NCBI RefSeq assembly: GCF_024756275.1
Contig: NZ_JANUGQ010000021.1
Span: 61,079-125,078, forward strand
Length of the DNA stretch: 64,000 bases
DNA from: Streptomyces pyxinae
GTDB lineage: Bacteria > Actinomycetota > Actinomycetes > Streptomycetales > Streptomycetaceae
Direction of reading: 5' to 3'
The notes beneath the pieces were generated by a model. That model searched no databases. It had not been told where the DNA came from and saw nothing but the letters and a program-made list of their open reading frames with translations. Shown piece after piece: positions 32,054 through 39,299 of this stretch (position 1 is the stretch's first letter; each line of letters starts with the position of its first letter). A program made the translations under genes and the position numbers.

Positions 32054-33418
32054 ATGACGACCACACCCATCGCCGGGCAGTCCTCCGGCGCCGCGCACTC
32101 CTCCGGTGCCACGACGCGGCCGTCCGGTGCCGCGCACAGCTCCGCCGGCGGAGCCGTCCGCCGGATACCCGGCCGGGAGGAACTGGGCCGGATGTACCGG
32201 GAGCACATGAACCGGGGCCGGGCCACCCTCGGTGAGATGTTCGGCGGCCATGTCGAAGTGGCGTCCGAGGGGGCGTGGGTCACCACGGCCGAGGGCGAGC
32301 GCTTCCTCAACTGCGGCGGCTACGGCGTCTTTCTGATGGGCGCCCGGCACCCCACGGTGCTCCGGTACGTCAGGGAGCAGCTGGACAGCCACCCGATCGC
32401 CACCCGGGTCTTTCTGGAGCCGCAGGCCGCGCTGGCCGCCGAGGCGCTGGTCTCGGTCGCCCCGCCCGGGCTCTCCCGGGTGCACTTCGCGGGCTCGGGC
32501 GCGGAGGCCGCCGAGACCGCGCTCAAGCTGGCCCGTACCAAGGGACGGCACCGGCTGGTCGCCACGGTGAACGGCTACCACGGCAAGACGGCCGGCGCGC
32601 TCAGCCTCACCGGCAACGACATCTTCCGCACCCCGTTCCAGCCGCTGCTGCCGGGTACCACCCATGTGCCGTTCGGCGACGCGGCGGCGCTGGAGGCGGT
32701 GCTCGCGGAGTCGCCCGGCGAGTGCTGCGTCTTCGTGGAGCCGGTGCAGGGCGAGGCCGGGGTGGTCATCCCGCCCGAGGGGTACCTGGGCGAGGTGCGG
32801 GACGCCTGCGACCGGTACGGCGCGCTGCTCGTCACCGACGAGGTGCAGACCGGGATGGGCCGGCTCGGCACCTGGTGGGGCGCGGACGCGGAGGGCGTCA
32901 GCCCGGACATCATGCTGGTCGGCAAGGGACTGAGCGGCGGTGTGGTGCCGGTGTCGGCCGTGGTGGCGACCCGGGAGGCGTTCTCGGTCTTCGACCGCGA
33001 CCCGTACCTCCACACCTCCACCTTCTCCGGCGCCCCGCTCGCCATGGCCGCCGCCCGGGGCGCCCTCGCGGCGATCCAGGAGGAGGAACTGGTCGACCGG
33101 GCCCGGAAGCTGGGCGACGAACTGCTGCCGGAACTGCGGCGGATCGCCGTGACCCACTACGGGGACGCGGTGCGCGAGGTACGCGGCCGGGGCCTGCTGC
33201 TGGGCATCGAGTTCGCCGAGCCGGGCCCGGCCGGGGACCTGCTCATCGAGCTGATCGCCAACGGGGTGATAGCCAACCACTCGCTCAACTCCCATCTGGT
33301 GCTGCGTCTGACGCCGCCCGCGATCCTGGAGCGCGCGGAAGTGGACTTCCTCTACGAGGCGTTCGACCGCGCCTGCCGGGCGCAGGCCCTCCGCTACCGC
33401 CCGGCCCCGTCCGCCTGA
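32054..33418 (+). CDS. Class III PLP aminotransferase
   Basis: 454 residues, ATG 11 bp after the flavoprotein stop. It has the class III layout: GGYGVFLMGARHP near the start, the small-molecule/PLP site HFAGSGAEAAETALKLA, NGYHGKTAGALSLTG, the Asp motif VTDEVQTGMGRLG and the Schiff-base Lys in LVGKGLSGGVVP. It is closest in feel to omega-amino or acetylornithine-type enzymes. In this operon it probably converts the aldehyde from the preceding dehydrogenase into a primary amine. A Ser/Ala-rich N-terminal 35 residues precede the fold. Confidence 0.88.
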   Translation: MTTTPIAGQSSGAAHSSGATTRPSGAAHSSAGGAVRRIPGREELGRMYREHMNRGRATLGEMFGGHVEVASEGAWVTTAEGERFLNCGGYGVFLMGARHPTVLRYVREQLDSHPIATRVFLEPQAALAAEALVSVAPPGLSRVHFAGSGAEAAETALKLARTKGRHRLVATVNGYHGKTAGALSLTGNDIFRTPFQPLLPGTTHVPFGDAAALEAVLAESPGECCVFVEPVQGEAGVVIPPEGYLGEVRDACDRYGALLVTDEVQTGMGRLGTWWGADAEGVSPDIMLVGKGLSGGVVPVSAVVATREAFSVFDRDPYLHTSTFSGAPLAMAAARGALAAIQEEELVDRARKLGDELLPELRRIAVTHYGDAVREVRGRGLLLGIEFAEPGPAGDLLIELIANGVIANHSLNSHLVLRLTPPAILERAEVDFLYEAFDRACRAQALRYRPAPSA

Positions 33419-33446
33419 CGCACCGGCCCGGCCGGCCGGCACAGCG

Positions 33447-33535
33447 CGTACCGGCCCGGCGGGCGTACCGGCCGGGGCCGACGTACCGGCTCCGGCGGAC
33501 GTACCGGCCCGGGTCGACGTACCGGCCCGGGCGGG
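33447..33535 (+). repeat. Five tandem ~18-bp CGTACCGGC repeats
   Basis: Units begin at 33447, 33464, 33482, 33500 and 33518, each opening CGTACCGGC followed by a G/C-rich half. They fill the gap between the aminotransferase stop and the SRPBCC gene. They are not palindromic and are not coding in the operon. Confidence 0.85.
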
Positions 33536-33593
33536 CCGCCGGGCAGTGACCACCGAGACCACACCGAGCCTCTCGCAGGAAGCAGCCGCAACC

Positions 33594-34103
33594 ATGCGCA
33601 ACGCAGAAGTACTTCTCCGTGTCGACGGCGTCGAACCCGAGGCGGCGTTCGACCGCATCCACGACTTCGCCCGCTACCCGGAATTCACCGACGTGGTGCG
33701 GAGTGTGACCGTCCACGAGATCTCCGACGAGGAGGAGACCAGCGACTGGGAGGTCTACTTCCGCAACGGCATCCTCCGGTGGACCGAGGCGGACCGCTTC
33801 GACCGGGGAACGCTGGTCATCTCCTTCGAACAGATCGACGGCGACTTCGCGGAGTTCTCCGGCACCTGGCGGATCAGCGCCGAAGGAGCGGACACCCTGG
33901 TCGCCTTCTCCGCCGACTTCGACTTCGGCATTCCCAGCCTGGCCGGCATCCTGGACCCGGTGGCTCAGCGGGTCTTCAAGGAGACCATCGCCCGGGTCGT
34001 CATCGGCCTCTTCGGCGGCGCGACCGTGGTGGGCGACGAGGCCGTGGCCCGGGCCGTCGCGGCGGTGGACGGCTCCGCCCCGAGTGCCCCGGCGCTCCGC
34101 TGA
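33594..34103 (+). CDS. SRPBCC/polyketide cyclase-like protein (first of three)
   Basis: 169 residues from the ATG at 33594; a GTG at 33546 would add 16 residues but has no ribosome site. The START/SRPBCC helix-grip pattern is visible: AAFDRIHDFARYPEFTDVVRS, then alternating strands (GILRWTEADRFDRGTLVIS, EFSGTWRISAEG) and a long C-terminal helix. Such proteins bind hydrophobic ligands and serve as aromatases, cyclases or carriers. The stop overlaps the next gene by 1 bp (TGATG). Its job here is unknown; alkyl-chain binding is plausible. Confidence 0.78.
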   Translation: MRNAEVLLRVDGVEPEAAFDRIHDFARYPEFTDVVRSVTVHEISDEEETSDWEVYFRNGILRWTEADRFDRGTLVISFEQIDGDFAEFSGTWRISAEGADTLVAFSADFDFGIPSLAGILDPVAQRVFKETIARVVIGLFGGATVVGDEAVARAVAAVDGSAPSAPALR

Positions 34104-34678
34104 TGGACGGCAAGAACCTCTTCGAGACGCCCACCACCTACCGGCTGATCCGGCTGGAGTACGGGCTCGGCCTGGTGGTGGCGGCCGTCCTCTTCTTCGC
34201 CCACCTGGACGAGGTGCGCTGGCTGCCGGCGATCGGGCTGTTCGTCTACATCGACCTGATCGGCTACCTCCCCGGGGCCTTCGCCCACCACCGCAGCCCG
34301 GACAAGCGGATCCCCCGGGTCTACTTCGTCCTCTACAACGTGATGCACAGCCTGGTCACCCAGGGCCTGGTGGTGCTCGCCTGGATCTGGCTGTTCGGGG
34401 CCGAGTGGGCGCTGCTGGCCGTCCCGATCCATCTCTTCGGGGACCGGGCGCTGTTCGGCAACTTCCTGAAGCCGTTCGCGCTGCGTTTCGAGCCCGAACC
34501 GCACCCGGCGTACACCGCCTTCCGTGAGCGCTACGAGCGTCCCGGGCCCGACGGGCTCTCCGGCTCCGGGGGCGAGGGCACCCGCGGCGGCGACCTCACC
34601 GGGACGGAGCGGACCCCGGCCACCGGGCCCGGCCCGATCCGGACCATCACCCATCCGAACGCAGGGAGACCGTCATGA
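34103..34678 (+). CDS. Polytopic membrane protein with conserved-looking His/Asp residues
   Basis: 191 residues with four to five hydrophobic helices (LGLVVAAVLFF, IGLFVYIDLIGYLPGAF, LVVLAWIWLFGAEWALLAVP) and a polar C-terminal tail. Charged residues sit at helix ends: FFAHLDE, YIDLIG, FAHHRSPDKR, VMHSLV and PIHLFGDR, a pattern that could bind metal as in membrane di-iron oxidases, though no complete histidine-box set is present. I do not recognise the family. Its overlap with both neighbours (1 bp and 4 bp) puts it firmly in the pathway, perhaps as a membrane oxidase or as a carrier. Confidence 0.65.
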   Translation: MDGKNLFETPTTYRLIRLEYGLGLVVAAVLFFAHLDEVRWLPAIGLFVYIDLIGYLPGAFAHHRSPDKRIPRVYFVLYNVMHSLVTQGLVVLAWIWLFGAEWALLAVPIHLFGDRALFGNFLKPFALRFEPEPHPAYTAFRERYERPGPDGLSGSGGEGTRGGDLTGTERTPATGPGPIRTITHPNAGRPS

Positions 34679-34914
34679 GTGACGTCTACGACCGTCTGAC
34701 CAAGCTGCTGGCCAACGGATTCGGCCTGGAGCCCGAGGAGTTGAAGCCCGAGGACACCTTCGGACACCTGGAGATGGACTCGCTGGCCCTGGTGGAGCTG
34801 ACCGTCGCCGCCGAGGAGGAGTTCGGGGTCACGCTCACCGAGGCGGAGGTCGGCCCCGACTCCACACTGGCGCAGGCCGCGCGGGTCATCGAGGCCAAGG
34901 CGGGAGCCGCCTGA
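34675..34914 (+). CDS. Acyl carrier protein
   Basis: 79 residues, overlapping the membrane-protein stop by 4 bp (ATGA). The phosphopantetheine Ser is in LEMDSLALVEL, with the usual acidic helix II and four-helix pattern (LLANGFGLEPEEL, VTLTEAEVGPDST). It is followed at once by a ketosynthase, so it is the pathway's own carrier, not the fatty-acid-synthase ACP, which would sit with fabD/fabH. Confidence 0.93.
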   Translation: MSDVYDRLTKLLANGFGLEPEELKPEDTFGHLEMDSLALVELTVAAEEEFGVTLTEAEVGPDSTLAQAARVIEAKAGAA

Positions 34915-36188
34915 TGTCCGGCCGGAGCGGCGCCGGCGGGCCGTCGGACGAGCGGGAGCACCCCGGGCGGTTCGACGCGGCGATCACCGGGCTCGGCATG
35001 GTGACCCCGGCCGGGATCGGCACGGCGGCCTCCTGGGCGCGTATCCGGGAAGGCGCCGGCACCGAGGCCGTCACGGTGCCCGACTTCGCCGGTATCGCGG
35101 TCGACTTCGCCTGCCAGGTGCCCGGCTTCGACCCGGCGGCGGTGGTCGGCAGGCGCCGGGTGCTCCAGTTCGACCGGTCCAGCCAACTGGCCCTGGCCGC
35201 GGCCGCCGAGGCGGTGGCCGACTCGGGGCTCGACCCGGAGAGCTGGGACGGCGCCCGGGTCGGTGTGGTGCTCGGCAACGGCATCGGCGGCGCGGCGACC
35301 TGGGAGACCCAGCACCGGCGGCTGCTCGACTCCGGTCCGCGCCGGGTCTCCCCCCGGCTCATCCCGATGCTGTCGGCCAATATGACCGCCGGCTATGTGT
35401 CGATGGAGTTCGGCGCCCGGGGGCCCTCGCTGGTGACGGCGACCGCCTGTGCCTCGGGCACCACCGCCATCGGCACGGCACGCGAGCTGCTGCGCTCGGG
35501 CGCCTGCGACGTGGTGATCACCGGGGGCGCCGAGGCCCCGCTGACCCCCTCGCTGGTCGCCGGGTTCAGCCAGATGGGGGCGCTCTCCCGGCGGAACGGT
35601 GACATCCGGGCCGCCTCCCGCCCCTTCGACGCCGGCCGGGACGGTTTCGTGGCCGCCGAGGGCGCCGCCGTCCTGATCCTGGAGCGGGCCGGGGACGCCC
35701 GGGCACGCGGCGCGAGGATCCGGGCGCTGGTCAGCGGCTACGGAGCCTCCGCCGACGCCTACCACGCCACCGCCCCGGACCCGGAGTGCACGGGCGCGGC
35801 ACTCGCGCTGCGGGCGGCGCTGCGGGACGCCGGGGTCGGCCCGGACGAGGTGGACCACGTCAACGCGCACGGCACCGCGACGGTCATCAACGACGCCACC
35901 GAGGCCCGGCTGATCCGGGAGGTGCTCGGCGACCGGCCGCTGGTGACCTCCGTCAAGGGGGTGACCGGGCACTCGCTCTCGGCGGCCGGGGCGATCGAGG
36001 CGGCGGTGGCCGCGCTCACCCTGGAGGAGGGGTTCGTGCCGCCCACGGCCAACCTGGACAGCCCGGACCCGGAGATCGACCTCGACGTGGTGGCCAAGGC
36101 GGGCCGGGAGACCCCGGTCGAGGTGGTCGTCAGCAACTCCTTCGGGTTCGGCGGGCAGAACGCGGTACTGTTGCTCACCCGTTCGTGA
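34914..36188 (+). CDS. FabF-type beta-ketoacyl-ACP synthase
   Basis: 424 residues; ATG overlaps the ACP stop by 1 bp. The active triad is intact: Cys in VTATACASGTTAIG, His in VNAHGTATVINDATE, and Lys/His in VKGVTGHSLSAAG. It can therefore condense, unlike a chain-length factor. It is a lone KS with one ACP and no acyltransferase or ketoreductase in the operon, so one or few extensions drawing on fatty-acid-synthase malonyl-ACP partners are likely, for example lengthening an amino-acid-derived unit by two carbons. Confidence 0.92.
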   Translation: MSGRSGAGGPSDEREHPGRFDAAITGLGMVTPAGIGTAASWARIREGAGTEAVTVPDFAGIAVDFACQVPGFDPAAVVGRRRVLQFDRSSQLALAAAAEAVADSGLDPESWDGARVGVVLGNGIGGAATWETQHRRLLDSGPRRVSPRLIPMLSANMTAGYVSMEFGARGPSLVTATACASGTTAIGTARELLRSGACDVVITGGAEAPLTPSLVAGFSQMGALSRRNGDIRAASRPFDAGRDGFVAAEGAAVLILERAGDARARGARIRALVSGYGASADAYHATAPDPECTGAALALRAALRDAGVGPDEVDHVNAHGTATVINDATEARLIREVLGDRPLVTSVKGVTGHSLSAAGAIEAAVAALTLEEGFVPPTANLDSPDPEIDLDVVAKAGRETPVEVVVSNSFGFGGQNAVLLLTRS

Positions 36189-36275
36189 CCCATACATGAC
36201 ACGGTGTGTCCACCGCGGACACCGTGTCCGCCGCCGGCGAGGCCGCCGCGCGGGACCGACCCGGGAGGGGAGCCG

Positions 36276-36764
36276 ATGAGTCCGGTGGAACGCCGCTGGG
36301 AGGTCGAGGAGAGCGTCTTCGTCGGGGCGGCTCCCGAGCGGGTGTACGCGGCCGTGGCCGACGTACGGTCGATGGGCCGCTGGAGCCCGGAGTGCGTGGC
36401 GGTACGCGGGGTGCCGCCCGGCCCGGCCCGGGCGGGCGCCCGGTTCATCGGGTTCAACCGCAAGGGGCCGTTCCTCTGGTTCACCGGCTGCCGGGTGGTC
36501 GCCGCCGAGCCGGGCGCCGCGTTCGCCTTCCGGGTCACCACCTTCGGCCTCCCGGTGGCCCTCTGGGGCTACCGGTTCGCCCCGGAGGCCGGCGGCACCC
36601 GGGTGACCGAGCACTGGACGGACCTCCGCACCGGCCGGCGCGGCGGGGTCGCCCAGCTGCTCGGCCGGATCTTCACCGGCACCCGCCCCGACCGGCGCCA
36701 CCTCGCCAACCAGGCCGGTATGCGCGCCACCCTGGACCGGCTGAAGCAGGCACTGGAGAGCTGA
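36276..36764 (+). CDS. SRPBCC family protein (second of three)
   Basis: 162 residues from the ATG at 36276 with GGGAGGGGA upstream. It has the helix-grip pattern VFVGAAPERVYAAVADVRSMG, shown here only in part, then RWSPECVAV, GARFIGFNRKGPFLWFTGCRV and a C-terminal helix. It closely resembles the protein at 44725-45216: both share ADVR-MG-WSPEC and the RFxGxNRxxxxxW stretch. The two are paralogues and may form a pair or act on related intermediates. It closes the first operon. Confidence 0.8.
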   Translation: MSPVERRWEVEESVFVGAAPERVYAAVADVRSMGRWSPECVAVRGVPPGPARAGARFIGFNRKGPFLWFTGCRVVAAEPGAAFAFRVTTFGLPVALWGYRFAPEAGGTRVTEHWTDLRTGRRGGVAQLLGRIFTGTRPDRRHLANQAGMRATLDRLKQALES

Positions 36765-36794
36765 CCCCCGGCTCCGGCCCGCCCCGCCCCGTCC

Positions 36795-36846
36795 CGGACG
36801 CCCCTGCGGGGGCCGTCCGGGTGCGGGGGTGCGGGTGCCCCCGCAC
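36795..36846. terminator. Two GC hairpins ending the first biosynthetic operon
   Basis: An imperfect CGGACG...CGTCCG hairpin (36795-36819) is followed by a perfect 9-bp one, GTGCGGGGG (36821-36829) with 36838-36846. They lie 31-82 bp past the operon's last stop, upstream of the convergent SGNH gene end. Confidence 0.75.
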
Positions 36847-36919
36847 CCCCGTACCCGAACGACACGCTGTGCCACGGCCCCCCGGCGCCGTGGCACTTCC
36901 GTATGCCCGCGGCCGCTCG

Positions 36920-37034
36920 CACCCCGGTCCGGTCGCCCTGCGGCCCGGTTTCACCCCGGCCCGGTCGCACCGCGGTCCGGTTTCACCCCGGTCCGGTCGC
37001 CCTGCGGCCCGTTTCGCCCCGGTCCGGTCGCACC
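36920..37034. repeat. Tandem 32-bp repeat, 3.6 copies
   Basis: Units start at 36920, 36952, 36984 and 37015, of the form CACCCCGGTCCGGTCG followed by C/A-C-C variants and CGG-CCGGTTT. They lie in the 370-bp gap between convergent genes, beyond the hairpins. No gene is supported in this gap. Confidence 0.85.
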
Positions 37035-37134
37035 GTGTGCCGGGGCCCGCGCGCCCGGCGCCGTACGCCCCCGTGCCGTACGCCGTCCCCGCCGCCGGGT
37101 GCCGTCCTCCGCCGTGCGTCCTCGGGGAGGCCGC

Positions 37135-38013
37135 TCAGCGCCGGGGACCGCCGTCCGGCGGACCGTCCATCGGCTGTGGGCCCGGCGCGGGGCGGAGGCG
37201 GGCGGCGAGCGCCCGGATCACGGCGGCGGCCAGTACGGCGTGGCCCCGGCCGTTCGGCGCCAGACCGGTGCCGCTCCACACACCGGGCGCGGCCGGGGGA
37301 GCGGCCTCCGGGATGCCGAGCGGGTCCACATGGACCGCCCCGTGCAGCTGCGCCAGGGTGCGGGACCGCTCGGTCTGGGCGCGCTGCCGGGCCCGTACGA
37401 GCTCCGCGTCCAGCTCCCGCGCGGCGGCGGAACCGGTCAGGTCGAAGGGGTCCACCAGCAGCACGTCACAGCCGTGTTCGCGCAGCGGGGCGATGATCCG
37501 TACCAGCTCGGTCCGGAAGGCGCCGGCGTCGAAGGCGGGGCGCAGCAGCTCGTGACCGGCCAGCCGGAGCACCGCCAGGTCCCCGCCGAAGGCCAGCGCC
37601 TCGGGGAGTTGCCGGGAGCGTACGTCGGCGGCCCGCCGCACCCGCCCGCTCAGCAGATTGAGACAGGCGAGCCCCGGTTCCACCTCGCGCAGGGCGTCCG
37701 CGACCCGCCCGTACCAGGGCGCCCGGCCGTAGCCGTCCACCCGCTCGGGGCGCCGTTCCGTACCGCCGTCCCCCAGGATCACCACCCGGCGCCAGCGCGC
37801 CCCGGCCAGCAGCCGGTTCGCCTCCCCGGGGCCCAGGCAGCCGGGGTCGTGCTCCTCGGCCACCCCCTCCGGGGTGTCCGCCGCGCCGGCCGGGTGTTTC
37901 GCTCTTCGCGCCCGGGCAGTGCCCCCCGGGCCGGGGGCGGAGTCGGCCGGGGTCTTGTCCGGGGCCGTGACCGGGGAGTCCGCGCGCGTAGCGGGGCGGG
38001 TTGGTTCGGACAC
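37135..38013 (-). CDS. SGNH/GDSL-like protein lacking the catalytic serine
   Basis: 292 residues from the GTG at 38013 (AAGGGAG 8 nt upstream); the first ~75 are Pro/Ala/Gly-rich. The SGNH fold starts at VVILGDGGTERRPE, where the block I Gly-Asp-Ser is Gly-Asp-Gly. Block V, normally D-x-x-H, reads SGTGLAPNGRGH, so the usual Asp/His are also displaced. Blocks II and III can be followed (LNLLSGRV; LRLAGHELL). A hydrolase of the standard mechanism is therefore unlikely; it may be a binding protein or use another chemistry. It is the only minus-strand gene inside the cluster and shares the 200-bp control region with the tRNA-like gene. Confidence 0.72.
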   Translation of the reverse strand: MSEPTRPATRADSPVTAPDKTPADSAPGPGGTARARRAKHPAGAADTPEGVAEEHDPGCLGPGEANRLLAGARWRRVVILGDGGTERRPERVDGYGRAPWYGRVADALREVEPGLACLNLLSGRVRRAADVRSRQLPEALAFGGDLAVLRLAGHELLRPAFDAGAFRTELVRIIAPLREHGCDVLLVDPFDLTGSAAARELDAELVRARQRAQTERSRTLAQLHGAVHVDPLGIPEAAPPAAPGVWSGTGLAPNGRGHAVLAAAVIRALAARLRPAPGPQPMDGPPDGGPRR

Positions 38014-38122
38014 GAGGTGTCTCCCTTCCTCGGGCGCCCCGGCAGGCGGGGGCCGGCCGGTCGCCCGTTGCGGCTCTACCCCTGCCTGACGCGGATTCAA
38101 CTGCTCCGGTGCTGAATCGCGT

Positions 38123-38167
38123 GTCTCAGAATCGTCTCAGCGGAATGTCAGAGGGCACCGGCAGAAT
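38123..38167 (+). promoter_or_regulatory. SARP-type direct-repeat element upstream of the tRNA-like gene
   Basis: Two exact GTCTCAG heptamers at 38123 and 38134 (11 bp apart) are followed by GTCAG at 38147. CAGAAT at 38162-38167 is positioned as a -10 box, 46 bp before the tRNA-like 5' end. Spacings (+11, +13, then +15 to the hexamer) match the element at 28963 exactly, which makes chance agreement unlikely. Confidence 0.8.
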
Positions 38168-38182
38168 CACTGTCACCGGCGA

Positions 38183-38202
38183 GCGGGACGGAACGGTCCC
38201 GC
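38183..38202 (+). other. Leader hairpin just upstream of the tRNA-like gene
   Basis: GCGGGAC (38183-38189) and GTCCCGC (38196-38202) make a perfect 7-bp stem with a 6-nt loop, 10 nt before the first base of the tRNA-like acceptor stem. It may guide 5' processing or insulate folding. Confidence 0.55.
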
Positions 38203-38212
38203 ACCGCCGCCA

Positions 38213-38299
38213 GGAGAGGTACCCGAAGCGGCCCAACGGGGTTCCGGGGCAACTCGGATCGGGTGCAAGCCCTCGCAGGTTCGAATCCTGCCCTCTCCG
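38213..38299 (+). tRNA. Class II, serine-type tRNA-like gene with abnormal anticodon arm
   Basis: 87 nt. Acceptor GGAGAGG (38213-38219) pairs perfectly with CCTCTCC (38292-38298), with discriminator G73 at 38299. U8 and A9 are present; D arm CCCG/CGGG (38222-38225, 38237-38240) with A14 and G18G19; a 16-nt long variable arm (38259-38274, stem GGG/CCC); T arm GCAGG-TTCGAAT-CCTGC, fully canonical. Long arm plus G73 fits tRNA-Ser; Leu and Tyr carry A73. The 17-nt anticodon arm (38242-38258) is aberrant: the stem has a C-C mismatch and wobbles, the loop is GGGCAAC with G instead of the near-universal U33, and an alternative 4-bp stem with an 8-nt loop is as good. CCA is not encoded. It is therefore chargeable in principle but unlikely to decode. 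Confidence 0.8.
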
Positions 38300-38312
38300 C
38301 CGCAGGCTCTTC

Positions 38313-38342
38313 GTGGCGCCCGTCCGAGCGGGCCGGCGCCAC
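38313..38342 (+). terminator. Hairpin directly downstream of the tRNA-like gene
   Basis: GTGGCGCC (38313-38320) pairs perfectly with GGCGCCAC (38335-38342) around a 14-nt loop, starting 14 nt past the discriminator base. It could end a short tRNA-like transcript or mark 3' processing while the rest reads through to the methyltransferase 257 bp on. Confidence 0.6.
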
Positions 38343-38598
38343 GGAGGGCCCGGATGAGCCACGGGCCGAATCAGTCACGGAGGGCCGGACGAGCCGGGGA
38401 GGTCCGGACGGCGCCCCGGCCCGGCCGCCCCTCCGGCGCTTCGGCGCTTCGGACCAGCGTCTCCGGTGCCCCGAACCGGCCCGCTCCGGCCGGTCGTACG
38501 CGCCCGGTGCGGCGGCCACCGGCCGGGGGCGCCCGGGGCCCGCTGCCGCCGCCGGCCAGGTATGCCTCCCCACCCGCAAGCCGTGAAGGGAAACCCGG

Positions 38599-39279
38599 AT
38601 GATCGGCACGCTGCTCAAGAAACCGCTGGAAGTGGTCGAGACGAACTTCCGCCGGCCCCATGGCACGGCCGGGCAGCTCGTCGGCCATCTGATGACGCTC
38701 CAGCACCGCTCGCTGACGGTGTGGGCGATCGAGCACATGGACGTACGCCGTTCCCAGCGCGTCCTGGACGTGGGCTGCGGCGGCGGCATGGCGGTCAAGC
38801 TGCTCGCCGAGCGGACCCCGCAGGGCTTCGTCGCGGGCGTCGACTACTCGCTGGACATGGTGAGCCAGGCGCTCCGCCGGAACGCCGACGCCGTCGCCCG
38901 GCGCCGGGTGGAGATCCGGCACGGCGACTCCGCCGAACTGCCGTACGAGGACGCCAGCTTCGACCAGGTCAGCGCCATCGAGACCTTCTACTTCTGGCCC
39001 GATCCGATGCGCGGGCTCGCGGAGGCGCACCGGGTGCTCCGGCCCGGCGGGCAGGTGGCGATCACGCTGGAGATGAGCCGGGAGGCGGCGGCCGACCCCT
39101 CGCTGGTGCAGCGCTTCTTCGGCAAGCGGTTCACCGAGCGCTCCGAGCGCGACGGGCTGAACATCCTGTCCGGCGCCGACCTCACCGAGATGCTCACCAA
39201 GGCCGGCTTCCGGGACGTCCGGTTCGTCGCCGAGCCGCGCCGCTCGCTGGGCTGGGTCTGCGCCCTCGGGCGCAAGTGA
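38599..39279 (+). CDS. SAM-dependent methyltransferase (class I)
   Basis: 226 residues, ATG with AAGGGAAA upstream. SAM motif I is VLDVGCGGGMAVKLLAE (about residues 54-70), then the acidic loop end GVDYSLDMV, motif II around SAELPYEDASFDQVSAIETFYFW and post-motifs RVLRPGGQVAIT. This is the UbiE/small-molecule O- or C-methyltransferase type. It opens the second biosynthetic operon behind the tRNA-like gene. Methoxy or methyl-ester groups are known in elaiomycin- and azodyrecin-type azoxy compounds, so a late O-methylation is plausible but inferred. Confidence 0.88.
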   Translation: MIGTLLKKPLEVVETNFRRPHGTAGQLVGHLMTLQHRSLTVWAIEHMDVRRSQRVLDVGCGGGMAVKLLAERTPQGFVAGVDYSLDMVSQALRRNADAVARRRVEIRHGDSAELPYEDASFDQVSAIETFYFWPDPMRGLAEAHRVLRPGGQVAITLEMSREAAADPSLVQRFFGKRFTERSERDGLNILSGADLTEMLTKAGFRDVRFVAEPRRSLGWVCALGRK

Positions 39280-39299
39280 CGGCGGGGAGGACACCGGAG

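Noticed and set aside
33546..33593. GTG at 33546 as start of the first SRPBCC protein
   Set aside because: No purine-rich ribosome site and the 16 added residues fall outside the fold; it adjoins the tandem repeat.
34914..36188. Ketosynthase considered as a chain-length factor of an aromatic polyketide cluster
   Set aside because: The active-site Cys and both His are present, and there is no second KS, so it is an active condensing enzyme, not a KS-beta.
36920..37034. 32-bp repeats considered as a CRISPR array
   Set aside because: Units abut directly and differ internally; no unique spacers.
38213..38299. Reading the RNA as a normal tRNA-Cys from the GCA at positions 34-36
   Set aside because: tRNA-Cys is class I with a short variable loop and U73; this RNA has a 16-nt variable arm, G73, no U33 and a broken anticodon stem.
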